Part shown: positions 48,875 to 62,280 of the stretch, piece after piece | Layout of the letters: each line of letters begins with the position of its first letter | How positions within the stretch are numbered: position 1 is the first letter of the stretch | Assembly (NCBI GenBank): GCA_023231475.1 | Contig: JALJEE010001329.1 | Span: 1-64,000, forward strand | Direction of reading: 5' to 3' | Length of the DNA: 64,000 nucleotides | Source: Seison nebaliae | Lineage: Eukaryota; Rotifera; Pararotatoria; Seisonacea; Seisonidae | Position numbers and translations under genes: made by a program | The notes under the pieces: model-generated | What the model was told of the DNA's origin: nothing | The model's input: only the letters and a program-made list of their open reading frames with translations | Database searches by the model: none

Positions 48875-51800
48875 CTAAATAATATAAATGATGATAATTA
48901 GATGATAAAGAAAGATGTCAAATTCATTGGGTTGATATGAAATAAAAAAATCTTAACAAAATATCCTCAATAAATCATGAACTTTCACTTCTAACTATAT
49001 CGTTTCTACTTCTCTTATTCTACTCTGCTACAATTATGATTTTAGCAAATCAATTTTTCAGATACATGAATATGAATACAATCACCGTTCAATTTAAGTA
49101 TTTCCGATTTTCTATATAATTCTTAAATCTATTCGAAATTGGAATATATTTTCAAATTAAAACTTTCCCCCCACTTATCTGATATCCGGTAAATACTAAT
49201 AGAACGACTATGAATAAACAACCTTAAATAACATAAAATCTAGTTCTGCAATGTTTGGACATAAATTCTGCTCCTTTCTATTTTTCGCAAATTTTAAAAG
49301 ATATCCTTCGAAATAGTGTCTTCATTCTCAATCTAGTAATCAATATACTTCCAAAAATACATATCATATAATGTAAGGTATATAAATGGCAGATAAGTTA
49401 AGTCAGACAATTAGTCTAATTATATGGCGTCAGTTAATGAGCGGAATCATATCCTAACAATTATCGGACATTGCAGGAAATAAGTGTGAAAAGATGAGAT
49501 ATTTCTTCCGTTTTTATTTGGTGACTCAATAACTAACACAACAACAGAGGAGGGAAAGTACAAGGAGAATAGTACGTAGAATAAAATACTCAATGAAATC
49601 GCCCAGCAAATTATGAAAAGAAAACAGAGGAAATACTTAATTAGAGATTAGAAAGAACATCAATTCTGAGAAAAAAAGAAGGGAGGAGGAAGAAGTTGGA
49701 GAAGAGGAACTGGAAGAATGATTAGAAACATTAGGAAGAAGAATGTAGAGGATCTGCTTGATTTGAAGTAGAGGAAGTTTATCGACATATCAACTAAACG
49801 AAAAGATATTTCGACATAATCGAAAGTAATTCAAAGTAATTTTTCACTGACGAATAATACGCATAAGTTACACAAGCGAGAGGTAGTTACATGTAAGGTC
49901 GGTTAGGAAGAATAAATGTGAATTAATAATTCTGAATAAATTGACTAAGTGACTGCGAAGTAAAAAAAAATATATAAGTGAGCAAATGAGCAAACACCCA
50001 AATGAACGATTCAACACCCAAATCAATGAACGATGCTCTAGCCAAAACGGTGTACATTCCATACACACTTCTTCCAATCATCCTCATATGTACATAAATC
50101 GATGTAGGACGCGACAAATAGAAGTAATAAGATGAACCAATGTCGATTTACCGATATAGTAAATTGCTTCCTTTCTCTAACATTCTGATTGAATTCCGTT
50201 ATGTTTGTACTGTAATATGTTCGATAAGAGACGCAACAAGTGACCTTCCTTTGTTAGAATCTCAATCCCTCTTCCGTTGATATAGTAACGATTGGAAGGG
50301 AAATCGATGCGCTACTTCTTTTATCTGGAAGATTATTGAAGGAAGGGCGTCGTCATATCTTCTCATGAATTCCTGAATATAGTTAGCTTCCATTCTCAGG
50401 CGACTGCCGCAGAAGAAATGAAAAAGGTTGACAACGACAATCGAGAGAGGAAATAGAGAAAATTGTTGTTTTATTATCTAACCAAAGAAACATGAACATA
50501 GTGGAACACAGAGAGAAATTAAGGAAAATTAAGGAACTGTTCTTTGCCTTATGCTCACGAATATGGACGATGTGTCCGATAATGGAAATGTATAAATAAG
50601 ATGAAAGAAGAATGAAAGAAACGAGCAGTTGAAACTATACAGAACGATAAGTACATCGTGTAAGGGAAAGAATGGAAGACATTGCGGATGAACAACGACA
50701 ATATGAGAATGCATCAGTTGAAATCAGTTACCATTTCTTACATTATCAATAATATTATTATTTAAACAAATTATTTAATAAAATCTTCTCATGTGCTCAA
50801 TAGAAGTAGAGTTCGTTTCATTTTCAACCAGCTACTAATATATCTCACCATGAATTATGTAAGGAGAAATCGAATGGAATGACAATATAACATTTTCGAT
50901 AAATTATTTCTCATGTGCACACTCTTCTTCCCAACTTTCACATTCATTCACTTCATACTTCTCTCGTCAATAGACGATCGTATGAAAATCATTCTTTATT
51001 TCCACTACCAACACAACACATGTACACACATTCACACGAATGCATACACTTCACTCAAATTCATAATACATGCGTTCTGACACACTGTCATCAGAATGTA
51101 AAGATTCTATTAATATTCCTCTAAAACTCTATTTCATATAATCTTCTCCGTTCAAAATTACTCTTCATTTCCTTCAAACATAATATACAGTTGACAGTGA
51201 GAAAAGGAAAAATCACAAATTATTATTGTTATATGTATATCACAAAAATGTTTGGTGGACAAAATGAAATTGAAGATTCGTCATTGGAACATGTTCCCGT
51301 TTTCTGTTTTAATAAAAATGATGATGATAATTCTCATTATTTGAACAATCAAAATAAATGGGAAACGATATTAGTGTAACGTACAAAGCAATACTCCAAT
51401 ATAACAAACGGTTTCCTCTTAAAAAGAAGAATTTGGTAATTCTTCAGAAATTAACTAGTTAACAATACTATATCAGGAAATCAGAATATTTTATCTTTCT
51501 CTCTTGTCATCATTTATTGTGGAAAGTATGCACAATTATTTAATTATTACTGATTATGTGTCTCGTCATGTGGGAAGTATTCCACTCTCCTCAATCCCAA
51601 CAATAGAATGGACAAAATTACATAATTATTTTCCTCAACCCACTGCACAATGAAGGAAACCGTCGTGTAGTGGTTTCGTGTGTCGGTCCCATCAAACAAT
51701 TGATAATATGATAAATTATTATATATTTGCCGGAAGTAAAAAAGAAATATACCTTTAATAGAGATCATATTTCGATGAAAAATTTTGATGCATTTTAAAT

Positions 51801-53185
51801 AAAACATCATATACGATATTGCATTTACGCATCAATCCTCTAAAACGAATAGAATAAATCAGAAGATAAATCTTCTATTGACAGGGAAGACATTTGTATC
51901 AATATGAGGTCCAATAAGTAGTTTGGCCAGATGGCCTATTGGAAATAATATGATATGAGAAGATTATGATTGAGTAAAATAAGACGATAGATAAATATGA
52001 ATGTTGGGAGATATGACAATATTTATTAACATTTTATTCGATTACGATTTCAAGATGATTCCTAAGATACACTTTACCTTTATTTGAGACAGCATATTCC
52101 ATCGATTATATTCTTTAATTACATCCTCTAACCTTCAGTGAATGGCAGAATTATGAATGGAAAGGATATGGTAGACGAGGAAGTAATGTGTACATGGTAA
52201 CTGATAGGAAAGATAGTCGAAGGAAATAATGATACGCGACATTGTGGCCCAAACTCTGAAATTAAGATCCAATTAAATTAGTTGATAGACGCATACGTAA
52301 TATCATTGATATCTTAATGTGTTTCTGTATGAATAATAAATGTATATCCATTTCGTTCCATATTCACGTAGTAGTCAATTCCCTTCGAAAAGATTATAGT
52401 TTTCAATTTAATTAATACATTCCATGTGTCATGCAGTTGCAGTTGAAAGAGAAAATTGACAAAGAAAAGAAACATCAAGATGTCAATATCATCTTATAAT
52501 TCTTAGCAGTATATTCGTCAATATCAATGACTTTTATCTTTATTTTATCACTACCACTATTTACATATGTAATGGAAGAACAATGAAGATTAATGTCATT
52601 TCATATTTCTTGTATGGAACAATTGAGCGCTGAGCCCAAAGTACATGAATTGAAAATGTTACATAAAACTTCGGAATGAACTGTACGAACTCCGTAAAAA
52701 GATGAAGGGGAATTCCTCAATAAATTTTCATTCGACTAATGAATAATGCTTTATTCACTCACCTTACATTAAACTCATTTTGAGTGTGCTTACTCCTCCT
52801 CTAATTCACCAGAGATGCATATTCTCAATGAGATTGTCATAGGACTCATGAATTCTCAATAACTTTCCAATCCTCTCCCCACTACTGAAATTCTCTACCG
52901 GAAAAACTTATTTTTAAAAAAAAAATTAATTTCTATCAAAATTTTTCTTCAATCAAATTCATTTTGACCGAATTAATACTGTCATCTTAATACCTTCGGA
53001 TCAATCGCCCTACCACTTAGGGAATAATGTTGAATGAATGTCTTATCGAGAAACAGGATGTACCTGAGACGACGACAAATCTGGAATATCTATTCTTCTA
53101 AAAAGAATAGAAATTATGGAACTAATAACCGGCTGGCAACTGGTTGATAATTAGAACCAATAAGAATATATTCTCTTTAATTTTC
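48875..53185 (-). other. large unc-13 intron, no gene seen
   Basis: 4.3 kb, A+T-rich. Short open frames on both strands (for example a His/Thr-rich one near 50915-51124) look like chance. It may hold isoform promoters. Confidence 0.4.
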
Positions 53186-53270
53186 AAGAAGAAGAAGAAG
53201 GAGAAGAAGAAGAAGAAGAAGAAGAAGAGGAGGAGGAGGAAGAAAAAGATGAAGAGAAAAAGAAAAAGAA
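53186..53270. repeat. (GAA)n purine tract, CT-rich on the unc-13 strand
   Basis: About 85 bp of GAA/GGA/AAG units. On the coding (minus) strand it is an unbroken pyrimidine tract beginning shortly after the donor at 53287, where pyrimidine-binding splicing regulators could act. Confidence 0.85.
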
Positions 53271-53287
53271 CTAACTGGGAATGTTAC

Positions 53288-53957
53288 GTTTGATAGTTGC
53301 TAGACTGGATGAATTGGAGATTGAAACGGAAGAGATTTTCTTGCCAAAGGAAATTTTCTTCGTTACTCTTTCGTCCAGATCTCGATTTTTAAATCGATTC
53401 AATTGTTGGAGCACATGCAAAAGAATAATGAGGAATCGTTCGTTTTCTACCAGAATCGAATGTTCATCATGAACACATTTAACTGATTCAATAATTCTAT
53501 TCTGTTCATCAATGACAAGTTGTTGCATGTCAATTATTTTTTGTTGTTGTTTATTAGACAAATTACTTTTTTTCTTAGTGCCATTGGGAAGTTTATTTAA
53601 TTCTTTATTTCGTCCATTTGATGAATAGTTTTCGTCAATTCCGTTCGCATGATAATTCGATTCGAATGATTCTTTCGAATTTACATCGTTCTTCTCAAAA
53701 TATTTTCTAATTTGATTGTGTAACTTTTTCAAAATGGAACTCCGATGTGAATTCTTCTCTGACGAGTTCTTCGATTGCTTCTCGATTTCTTTATTGACAC
53801 CATGTAACACGTAGTCGAATTGTAAAGATGAAATTTGATCGGGATAAGACCAACTAGTTTGAGTTTGATTGTCACATATCTCGTAGGAGGTAGATGAAGA
53901 TGAAGAGGACTTCCTATCTTGTTCTTCATCCTCGTCTTCGTCATCGTCATCATTCAT
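53288..53957 (-). CDS. possible alternative first exon of unc-13 with coiled coil
   Basis: First true ATG at 53957; the longer frame opens with TTG. 223 codons to a weak donor AAAC|GTAACA (phase 1) that fits the 48874 acceptor. The peptide starts with an Asp/Glu run and a Ser run, then NQTQTSW, and ends with a likely coiled coil (KQQQKIIDMQQLVIDEQNRI). No known domain. Its position just upstream of the 9.1-kb exon and the matching phase suggest an isoform start. If the donor is not used, the frame stops a few codons later and this would be a small separate protein. Confidence 0.45.
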
Positions 53958-56900
53958 TGTTGAAATTGTGATCAATCATTTATCGATGATGATGATTAAT
54001 TGATGAATAGAATTCTCATGAAAATCACCCTAGAATAATGATAGTGGACTGAGTCTCTTCATATTTTCCCCCAAACTCAATTCTCGTTGGTGAGAGTATA
54101 TTTGAAGAAGTTGTGAGAAGAGTGGAGAATAACTAGAGAAAATGAGAGCAGATAATTCCAATATCAATTCTACCAGAAACTTATTTGATTATTTTATTGT
54201 GGATGTGAATACACCAATGAATATGGCAAATTAATAAATTTTATTAACTAATAATTGATAAATGAAAATTGTTTCAACTCATTTGGTGAAGTAGAATAAA
54301 AGTCTCAAGTAAAACATTAGAAAGAAGAATAGAGAATAAACGTACCACATCATTAACGAATATCGATTAATTAAGTTATGTTTTTCAACTAAAATAAAAC
54401 TGGTACAATTTCCTTCTTTTTTTTCTTGTTTTGGTTCATGACAGTTATTTGAGTGATGTTTAGAGTTGGATGGATAGATGGATAAATGGATAGATGGGCT
54501 CACTAACATAATTCAATACAGAATATAATTTGGAAAGGATATTGCAATATCAATATGTAGATAATGTACTCCTGGAAATAAAGTGCCATATACGTAAGCA
54601 ACTTGTTCACAGTTTAGTAAGAACAATAAGAAGAAAAAGAAGAAAATTATCGGACGAAAAGATTCGTCAGGGCATTTGTGTCTCCAGCTGAAAGAATAGA
54701 GATCATTTCTTTGAAGAATCTTTTGAGAAAGAAGGTGAATGAAGCAGATGAATGAGCAGCGTATCCAAGCTCAATCAAATTTGGCTTTGTATCACCTGAA
54801 TTTTCACTAACCGAACACTTGGTAGGAAGTAGATCAAAGGAGAATAATTGAAGTATTTCTTTCTACTTTCTTATTACCGATCTAACAATAGTACGTAAAT
54901 CGATGGGTGCGAATGTTGCCCAATTACAATTGTGCATTTATGGAAATATATGTATAGAACTATAAATTCATTTTAACACATATCACAACTCTCAAATACT
55001 CTACTACAGCTTATCGTCATCGACCGTAAATTCGTACGACAAAAATATATGGCACATAAGTCCTATAAATGAATAATTACAGACAACTTCTTTATTCCAA
55101 TTCTATGAATGAGAAGAAAGGAAAATATGAAATCATATGAACGTATTAATCAATTATTAATCGTCTCCAACTCCAAAAAAAACTTACGACAAATCTACAG
55201 AAATCATAGGACAACATTATTCGATCAATCCTGATAGTGGTCGTCTAATATAAGATTAGATGAAAAAAAATTTCTTCGACCTTCTCCTTTATTATAATTT
55301 GTGTGAAGGTAAAAAATGAATGATAATTAATTAATCGAAATTCGATCGTTCAAACATCTACCTCAATTTCATTTCAAATATGCAACCATTTTATAATTTC
55401 TAATTCACGTCATCGATGAAGAGTTTCTAATTTTTCCCATAATCAATTTATTACATTTTTAAATTAAAGTTACACTGGAATATAAATTTATAATTGTAAA
55501 TTGAATTACTCAAGTTTCAAATTAAGTCATCAAACTTTCTCAAATCTTCCGATTTCCATTTAAGTGTTTCTCTCCAATATCATAATACGAACGATATGAA
55601 AACTTTTCTGGGAATAGTGAGAGGTGTTAAGTTGGTCCACAAAAAAAATTACGGTGAATAATAAGGAGATAAATTCATTCTAAAATTCATTAATCATTCC
55701 ATTCGAGACCGTGAACTGCCTTGATAATTTACCATCAATTTGCACATAATTTATTACCTTCTCTGCCAAAAAGACAATATGGGAACATAATTTTCAAAAT
55801 TTCCAATTTACATATTATGTTAAATTTTAAGGTAAGACGGAAAAATGAGGAAATCATAAATTTATAGTGTCTCATTAGAATTTCGATAAATAGGGCATAA
55901 AATGAGATTATCCAAAAAAACTAGTCAATTTGAAAGTGTGGAAGAAGAAATCTTGAACCGATCATAAATAACTTGAATGGGAAACAGTTTCTACTTCTGT
56001 TGACAAATATCGATAATAGAATCGACATGCAAAAATTATTATGAAATATTCCTATGATTAAACAAACAGTTGGAGAAAGTTCAACAAACTCTTTCCCTTC
56101 CCTACCTATTCGCTCTTAATAGCACTCTTGTTGTTACTGCTGTTCTTCTAGTTCTATTTACTATTGTGCCATATCTCACTGGAACACAATGTGTCATTTG
56201 ATCAGCAACTTATCAATGAAACTACATATTTTGGTTCGTATATACAAATATATAATATATTATATATATTTATATGGAATTATGAAGGTTTTGATCGATA
56301 TATCGATGAACTTATTTCTATGAAGGAAGTATTGTAAATGGAGAATGAAACATGGAGATAAGTATTGATGAGCTATAGATATTGGAACACATTTCAATTA
56401 ATATATTTCCACCATCCCCACCTCTAAATAGATGATGTGGGAAAGTCAGTCAATCACTACCAATCATGCAATGTCACCTACACATTCATGTCGATGCACA
56501 GAGTAATTGGCATTGAGGGATGAATAAGTTCAATCATCCCATCTCATTCCACTTGTCGTTAATTGTCGTTAATTGCCTTATTGTTTATCCAATTCATCAA
56601 AACAGTCGTATCATCCAAATTATTCTCATTTTCATTCATAAATTTATCGTCGTATGAACATCATCGTCGTCATCATCTTTAAATTCGCCACAAATCCATA
56701 TTATATTATTTTCATTTTATTATCTCGAATTGTTTTTCTTTCACAAAACTTTACATTTCTGACAAATTACTCTTTTTTCAGAATTTGAAAAGAAAATCTA
56801 TCGAAACATGATCTTCATTTCCGTTTTAATTTCAATCTCGAACGAGATGACGATGAAAATAACAACAAGAACAACAACAAGAAGATTATTGGAAAAGATA

Positions 56901-57494
56901 TTCATCTAATCAATTAGAAGACAAGAATTCATTTGTATTTTTTTTCTTCTGTACACACAAAACATCGACACCGGAAAAAGGAAGACAAAATGAAGAATAA
57001 AATTAGAATAATTCACTGAGAAGACAGGAGCGAAGTGAGAAATGAATGTAATATGCTTACCCGCTCATTTGAAGATCATCTGTAAAGAAGCATTAATATT
57101 AATAATTTTGTATGAAGTAGAGTAGGAAGATGATGATGATGGAAGAAGAAAATTAATTGGGAATTATATATCAGGTAGGATGTTAAGATAATAAGGACGA
57201 AGTCACAAAATAATTAAAGAAAATTCTTGATGTGTAGATGTTCCCCAGCATTATCAGACACGAAACGATGTAGACACTTTCTAATAGAGTTTCCTTAAAT
57301 CTCATTTTAATTAATCATAAATATTAATTAACAGGAATTATTTTTACTCATTTAAATCTTTCTATCAAATTATGAAAAATTTCAAATAAATAAATGACTA
57401 ATGACCATTTAACTCGATTGTTCTCTTGTCAAATGAGATATCACAATCCGGATAATTCTGTTTGCTTAAACGTGAAGGCGAATGTACCACATAC
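53958..57494 (-). other. large unc-13 intron, no gene seen
   Basis: 3.5 kb, A+T-rich, with a TA-rich run near 56240-56270 and no supported ORF. Possible promoter for the 53957 start lies at its 3' (coding-strand) end. Confidence 0.4.
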
Positions 57495-59386
57495 TTCCAC
57501 CAGTGAAACACATTGACGTCCTTCTTCTCCGTTGAGAATATACAGGACGCTAAACTACTGTGAGGACTGCTTGACGAATTTTGTTTTCTTAATGGCCAAC
57601 GTCGTTTAAACTTCTTCCAAGAACTTCTTGGCATTAAATTCGATTGTAATTGTTCTTCATCCGTATCACTCATTTGACCTAGAGGACTGGGCGAATAATC
57701 GATATTGTTCGAATGATCATCATCTTTCTCATAAGTGGTGATTCGAATTGATGGATGATAATCACCATTCTTCTTCAAATCTTTCCGTAACCGAACAAAA
57801 TTGGAAATAGTCGACAGTTTTGATGATCGACCAAAAGTTAAGGATTGGAATCTCTTTGGATAAAATGATGTAAACATTCTCTTCAATGTATCAATTCGAG
57901 TAGGACTTCGTTTAATCTTTTTACTTTTATTCGATCCAATCGATGGTGTGGGAAAGAATGGAGATGACAAATTTGTTTGAGTAGCAACGTCCCATTTAGT
58001 TGAAGCATTTCGGAAAATGAGAGAAATATCAGTTTGAGAACGAATAGAATCGTCAACTGATGAAAGTATGTTGGATGGATTGGGTGATAAGAAGAGTTGG
58101 GAAGATGATTTGAAATCTTTATCATTCGAACTACCTAAATGAGTAAGTGGTGGATAAGTTGACGAGGAATGATTATTCGAATTACGTTTAGCTAAAGAAG
58201 CTGAATTACTTAATGATAATGTGGTGAGATATGGTGTGAGTGATTGATTTCTCGTTTTCATTAATTGTTTCGATGAAAAAAAGCTATTACTTCTAGACGA
58301 TAAATATTGTCTATCAAATATTGATGATTCATGATTATAATCATTTGACGGCTTCTTTCTCAATACATTCATATCAAAATTTCTTTCTGTTATATCTGTA
58401 AACATTTTATTTTGATCCATTTTCACATCTGAATCATAATCATTTCTTATTATACTATTGTTGTTGTTGTTGTTATTATTATTATTATTATTTTGAGTTT
58501 GGAATAAATTCCAATTAGGTAGAAAATGAGAGAGAGAAATGATGAGATATGGATGTTGTATGAGCCACAAGGCGAATAAGTTTAAAGAGTAAACATAATA
58601 ATAATAATAGAACAATCCTATTAATAATTCTCTACTCGTTTCTAATGAAATGAGATCATTTCCCATCACATTTCTACTCTCATTCGATATAGTCGAACAA
58701 AATAATATTGGCGTAGCAGTTTGTGTCGATGTCGTCGTCGTTGTTATGGTATGGAATCGTCGATCGATAAACGTATTGAAATTACTTGAAGCACCTGATC
58801 GTTTATTACCATTCTCATATGATACATCATCTAATGTGGCATAAGAAGCATAAGACGGATTTGTGACAATCGTATCAAATCGAATATCAATAAATTTCGT
58901 CTGATCTCCACTCTCCACCAAATTGGAGGAGACATTTCGATTATCCGAATATGATTTTGTCGATAAATTCGAATTGATTAACGTTCCAATATTCGGTGAT
59001 GAATCGATAATTGATGATATTATCGTTGTTGTTGTTGTTGTCGTTACTGTTGTTGTAGATGATGATACTGATGAGATAGTGTCAAGATGTGTATTCTCGT
59101 AATTGAACAATGAAGATTTAGTGTTGAGAAGTGAAGAATTATCAAGACAAGAGCGAAAGGCGTTAAAGATTTCATTCGATTGAATTGAATCGAATGTTGA
59201 TGAGAATGTTGACGACAACGTTAAACGGCGAAGTAGCGAAGCATTAGTTTCTTTATTCGTTACCAAATCATTATTTCCACAGGAAGACGATTGAGAAGAG
59301 AGAGGCGGTTCCGTAATCGTTTCACCTAAAGCAGAGCGTAACCATGATCCAGCCAATCGTGTCACATTATTCCATGATTCCTTCAT
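57495..59386 (-). CDS. unc-13: alternative first exon of unc-13 (second N-terminus)
   Basis: ATG at 59386 with an in-frame TGA six codons upstream and no good acceptor between them, so this looks like a true first exon. 630 codons lead to a consensus donor TGGAA|GTATGT at 57495 (phase 2). In phase it can join the calmodulin-site exon at 39407, skipping the 9.1-kb exon, for about 4,155 residues in total. The N-terminus (WNNVTRLAGSWLRSALGE) is an amphipathic, Trp-containing helix, possibly a membrane or active-zone anchor. The rest is Ser/Thr/Asn-rich with two TQT motifs (about 57966-57983 and 58712-58732). It resembles in arrangement the alternative N-termini of fly Unc13A/B; sequence homology is not claimed. 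Confidence 0.55.
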
Positions 59387-60216
59387 TTCATACTCCTCGT
59401 TTCATCGATCCGCTAATAGGAGGGGGTGGAGGAGTACAACGGAAAGAGGTACACCAAAATAAATATTACTGAATGGCAATGGAACAGGAAACTTTATTGT
59501 ACTTGTCTCGTTGTAAGAGATGTCTCTTTGTCCACCAGAAATTACGTTGGATGGAATTAGTCATTAAAGATAATTCATTATTCTACCATCATTCATTTAC
59601 ATACCGTCATCAAATCGATGGATGGAGAACAATTATTCTATTCCACTAAACAATGATAATGAATCGAATCAATTTGATCTTCAAGTTTTCTATTTCTTCT
59701 TCTTCTTTTCCGTTTAATCAATCTCCTTCTCCCACAATCATCATAATCATTCCCATCTTTCCCTAATGACACATGTTTCTTCACGAACAAGATTAAATAC
59801 GATTTAATGACAATTTACTTCATTCAAATTTTCCCATGACGACAACTCACAATTGTCAGTCCAATGAAATTACTTATTAACAGATAATTCTCATTTGTCT
59901 CTTATTTCTTTCAAACGAATCGATCATTCGATTAAACATTAAAAGACAGAAAACTTTTGTTAAAAAGAGGAAGTTAAGTAGTAGTGAATGATTAACTGAC
60001 TTTGAAATTAAATTAAATCATTTTCTACATCTCTTCAGGTATGTGATGCAATAAACTTTTTCTTTTTCACTCATGTGATACATCGAACTAATTAGGAGTA
60101 GTGAAACTAAGTAGGAACATGTACACAAAACGAGAAATATCATGCAATTCATCTCATAAACCGTTCATCAAAAATAGATAAGAAGACAAGTGGACGAGGA
60201 GAGGAAGTACTTAAAC
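59387..60216 (-). other. first intron of unc-13, possible promoter of the 59386 start
   Basis: 830 bp, A+T-rich, between the C2A exon donor and the alternative first exon. A G-rich patch lies about 35 bp before the ATG. No gene. Confidence 0.4.
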
Positions 60217-60889
60217 CTGGACCCAATGACGAATGATCATCGCTGTACCCTTCGTCTTGACTATCATCTTCTGTGTCATCACCGAATATTCGCGGATACT
60301 TCAAATAAGTTTCTTCAGCTTCTTCCAGAAATTTTCTCAATTCATCCGTCAACACTTCTTCTGGAATCGTCACGATTTCCGTCTGCAATTCCAACCATGC
60401 ATCAATTCGAATAGTTTGTCCCGTATCTCCATTTACATCAATTATCGAATGATCATCATTCCCATCCGATAAAACATACGACTGATAAATTGGAAACACT
60501 TTAGCACCACTCTTATCGAAACCATCAGATAATTCATGTTGAGTTTTGTGGAAATAAGTTCGACTCAAATCACGTTCATTCATCACATTAAACGGTAACC
60601 AAATGACTCCTTGACATTTATCTCGTGGTGACGGATATGTGTGACCATCGGCACATAACCAAACTTCTAATGAGATACCTTGTGGTATCGGTTCTAACCA
60701 TGATCGATCAATCGAATTGATATCTCGTAATTGGAAAGCGAATTCTTCATTCCAATTCGGTTTCTTCCCATTAACACACTTTGAAATAACACAATGTCCT
60801 CGAATATATACGACAACGTATGTTATCGAGACCGGATTCGTATTACTCAAATTAGCATCAAATAATCGGAGAGAAACGATAGAAGGCAT
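60217..60889 (-). CDS. unc-13: unc-13 first exon encoding the C2A domain
   Basis: ATG at 60889; donor TCCAG|GTTTAAGT at 60217, phase 1, 224 codons. The order of blocks follows Munc13-1: a beta-sandwich C2A (ISLEVWLCADG, GVIWLPFN), then the post-C2A stretch IRIDAWLELQTE, EVLTDELRKFLEEAEE and an acidic GYSDDHSS end, equivalent to the Munc13 DSAVDD region. C2A of Munc13 forms a homodimer or pairs with RIM zinc fingers and is found only in long isoforms. No calcium-coordinating Asp set is evident, as is usual for this domain. It marks the 5' end of the gene about 40 kb from the C1 exon. Confidence 0.82.
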
Positions 60890-62280
60890 TCCTCGTTAAA
60901 CTTTTAGTTTGTTAATCGATTCTCAAAAATTTCGAGATTATCGAAACCAATGATTTTATTCAGCTCAATATTTAATTCTTCTTGCTTTTTTACCATTTTA
61001 TGATATTGATTTAATTTCATATATTGTCACAATTATAGAAAGTCTATTTTCTCATCATTTTCGTTTTTACTATTTGCCGCTATTTTCCATATTCTCTTTC
61101 TCCATTCTTTTCGAACATTAAATTTTTTTATATTATTATGAAAAATGAATATGTTTTAAGAACTACTTATAAAAATGAGTCAACTAATATCGTTTTATAT
61201 TTTGTTATTTCAAAATTTATTAATTTCTTTTTAAAATTGTCGAAACATTTGGCCTTCAAAGCAAAAAGAAAAGTTGTATCTGTTTGAGTATCTAATTATT
61301 GGTAAATAAAAAAACGTTCACAAAAAGAAAATAATCCAGCGAGTTGAAAATTTTTAACTTTGTAAATTTCCTCGAGAAAAATATCAAATTAATTAACATA
61401 GAACTATATCGAGATAAGTTTCATGTTATTTCCATTATTATTGATTTATCATTCCTGTCGTTGTGATTTTGAAGAAATAGAATTCTTGAATTCTAAAAAA
61501 GATGCTATGGGATAGACTCTATGTATGCGTCAAGAAAGAATGAGTGCAAAAAGTTATTCTAATGTTTCAACTTTAATCTAAATTTGTTATTAATTATTAT
61601 TTAAAATGGAAGTAGGGCACAATGGTAGTTCATGGATCGACCATTTTATCTTGAGTGACACCATCGAATCTTCTATTGTTGATTGCGATATACGATCAAT
61701 AAATAATAATTATTTAAAATTATTTACTAGGAAAGGAAACATCTGAAAAAGATGAAACCATTATTTTAATTTTAGTATTCTCGCTGGATGTCCACTCTTT
61801 TAATGTAATTAGAATAGTTAAATCGTTAAGACAAACTTATTAAACAGTAATATGCTAAAGTAAATGTCAGACAATAAAAATAAAGTAATCAGAGATTTAA
61901 AGATGGTTGAATAAGTAAGAAGTTGTTTCATTTCAAGAATAACTTACAATAATCTTGATATATATACAAATCCATTCTCTACTTTCTTTTTCTACAGATA
62001 TTACAAAATGAAAATTTTTATAGTTATTCGGTTAATGGAAGAAAAAATCTTGTTTGAATTATGGCTTCGCTATATAAAATAAATTTTAAGAAGAATGAAT
62101 GTGGGAAATGAATTCCACATATAAGATTCTGTATTATCGATTCCATATCAAGCTGATATTATTATGTTTATATGATAAAGCATTTCATTAATTCCAATTT
62201 TCTATTATTTCATTCGATTGTCTCTTGATTTTTTGATTCCAATTTCATTTAGATTTCTCAACTTCCACTCACCGATCCAA
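60890..62280. other. intergenic: divergent 5' flanks of unc-13 and the right VRK-like gene
   Basis: 1.4 kb, A+T-rich, no gene. An acceptor-like TTTCATTTAG at about 62252 lies before the kinase ATG, so a non-coding first exon further upstream is possible. Confidence 0.45.

Noticed and set aside
50915-51124. His/Thr-rich 69-codon ORF
   Set aside because: A+C-rich stretch with no homology, acceptor/donor support or conserved context.
27530-57494. Transposable elements or old virus copies in the large introns
   Set aside because: I saw no reverse transcriptase, integrase or transposase motifs, no long terminal or inverted repeats and no target duplications by eye. A repeat library search would be decisive.
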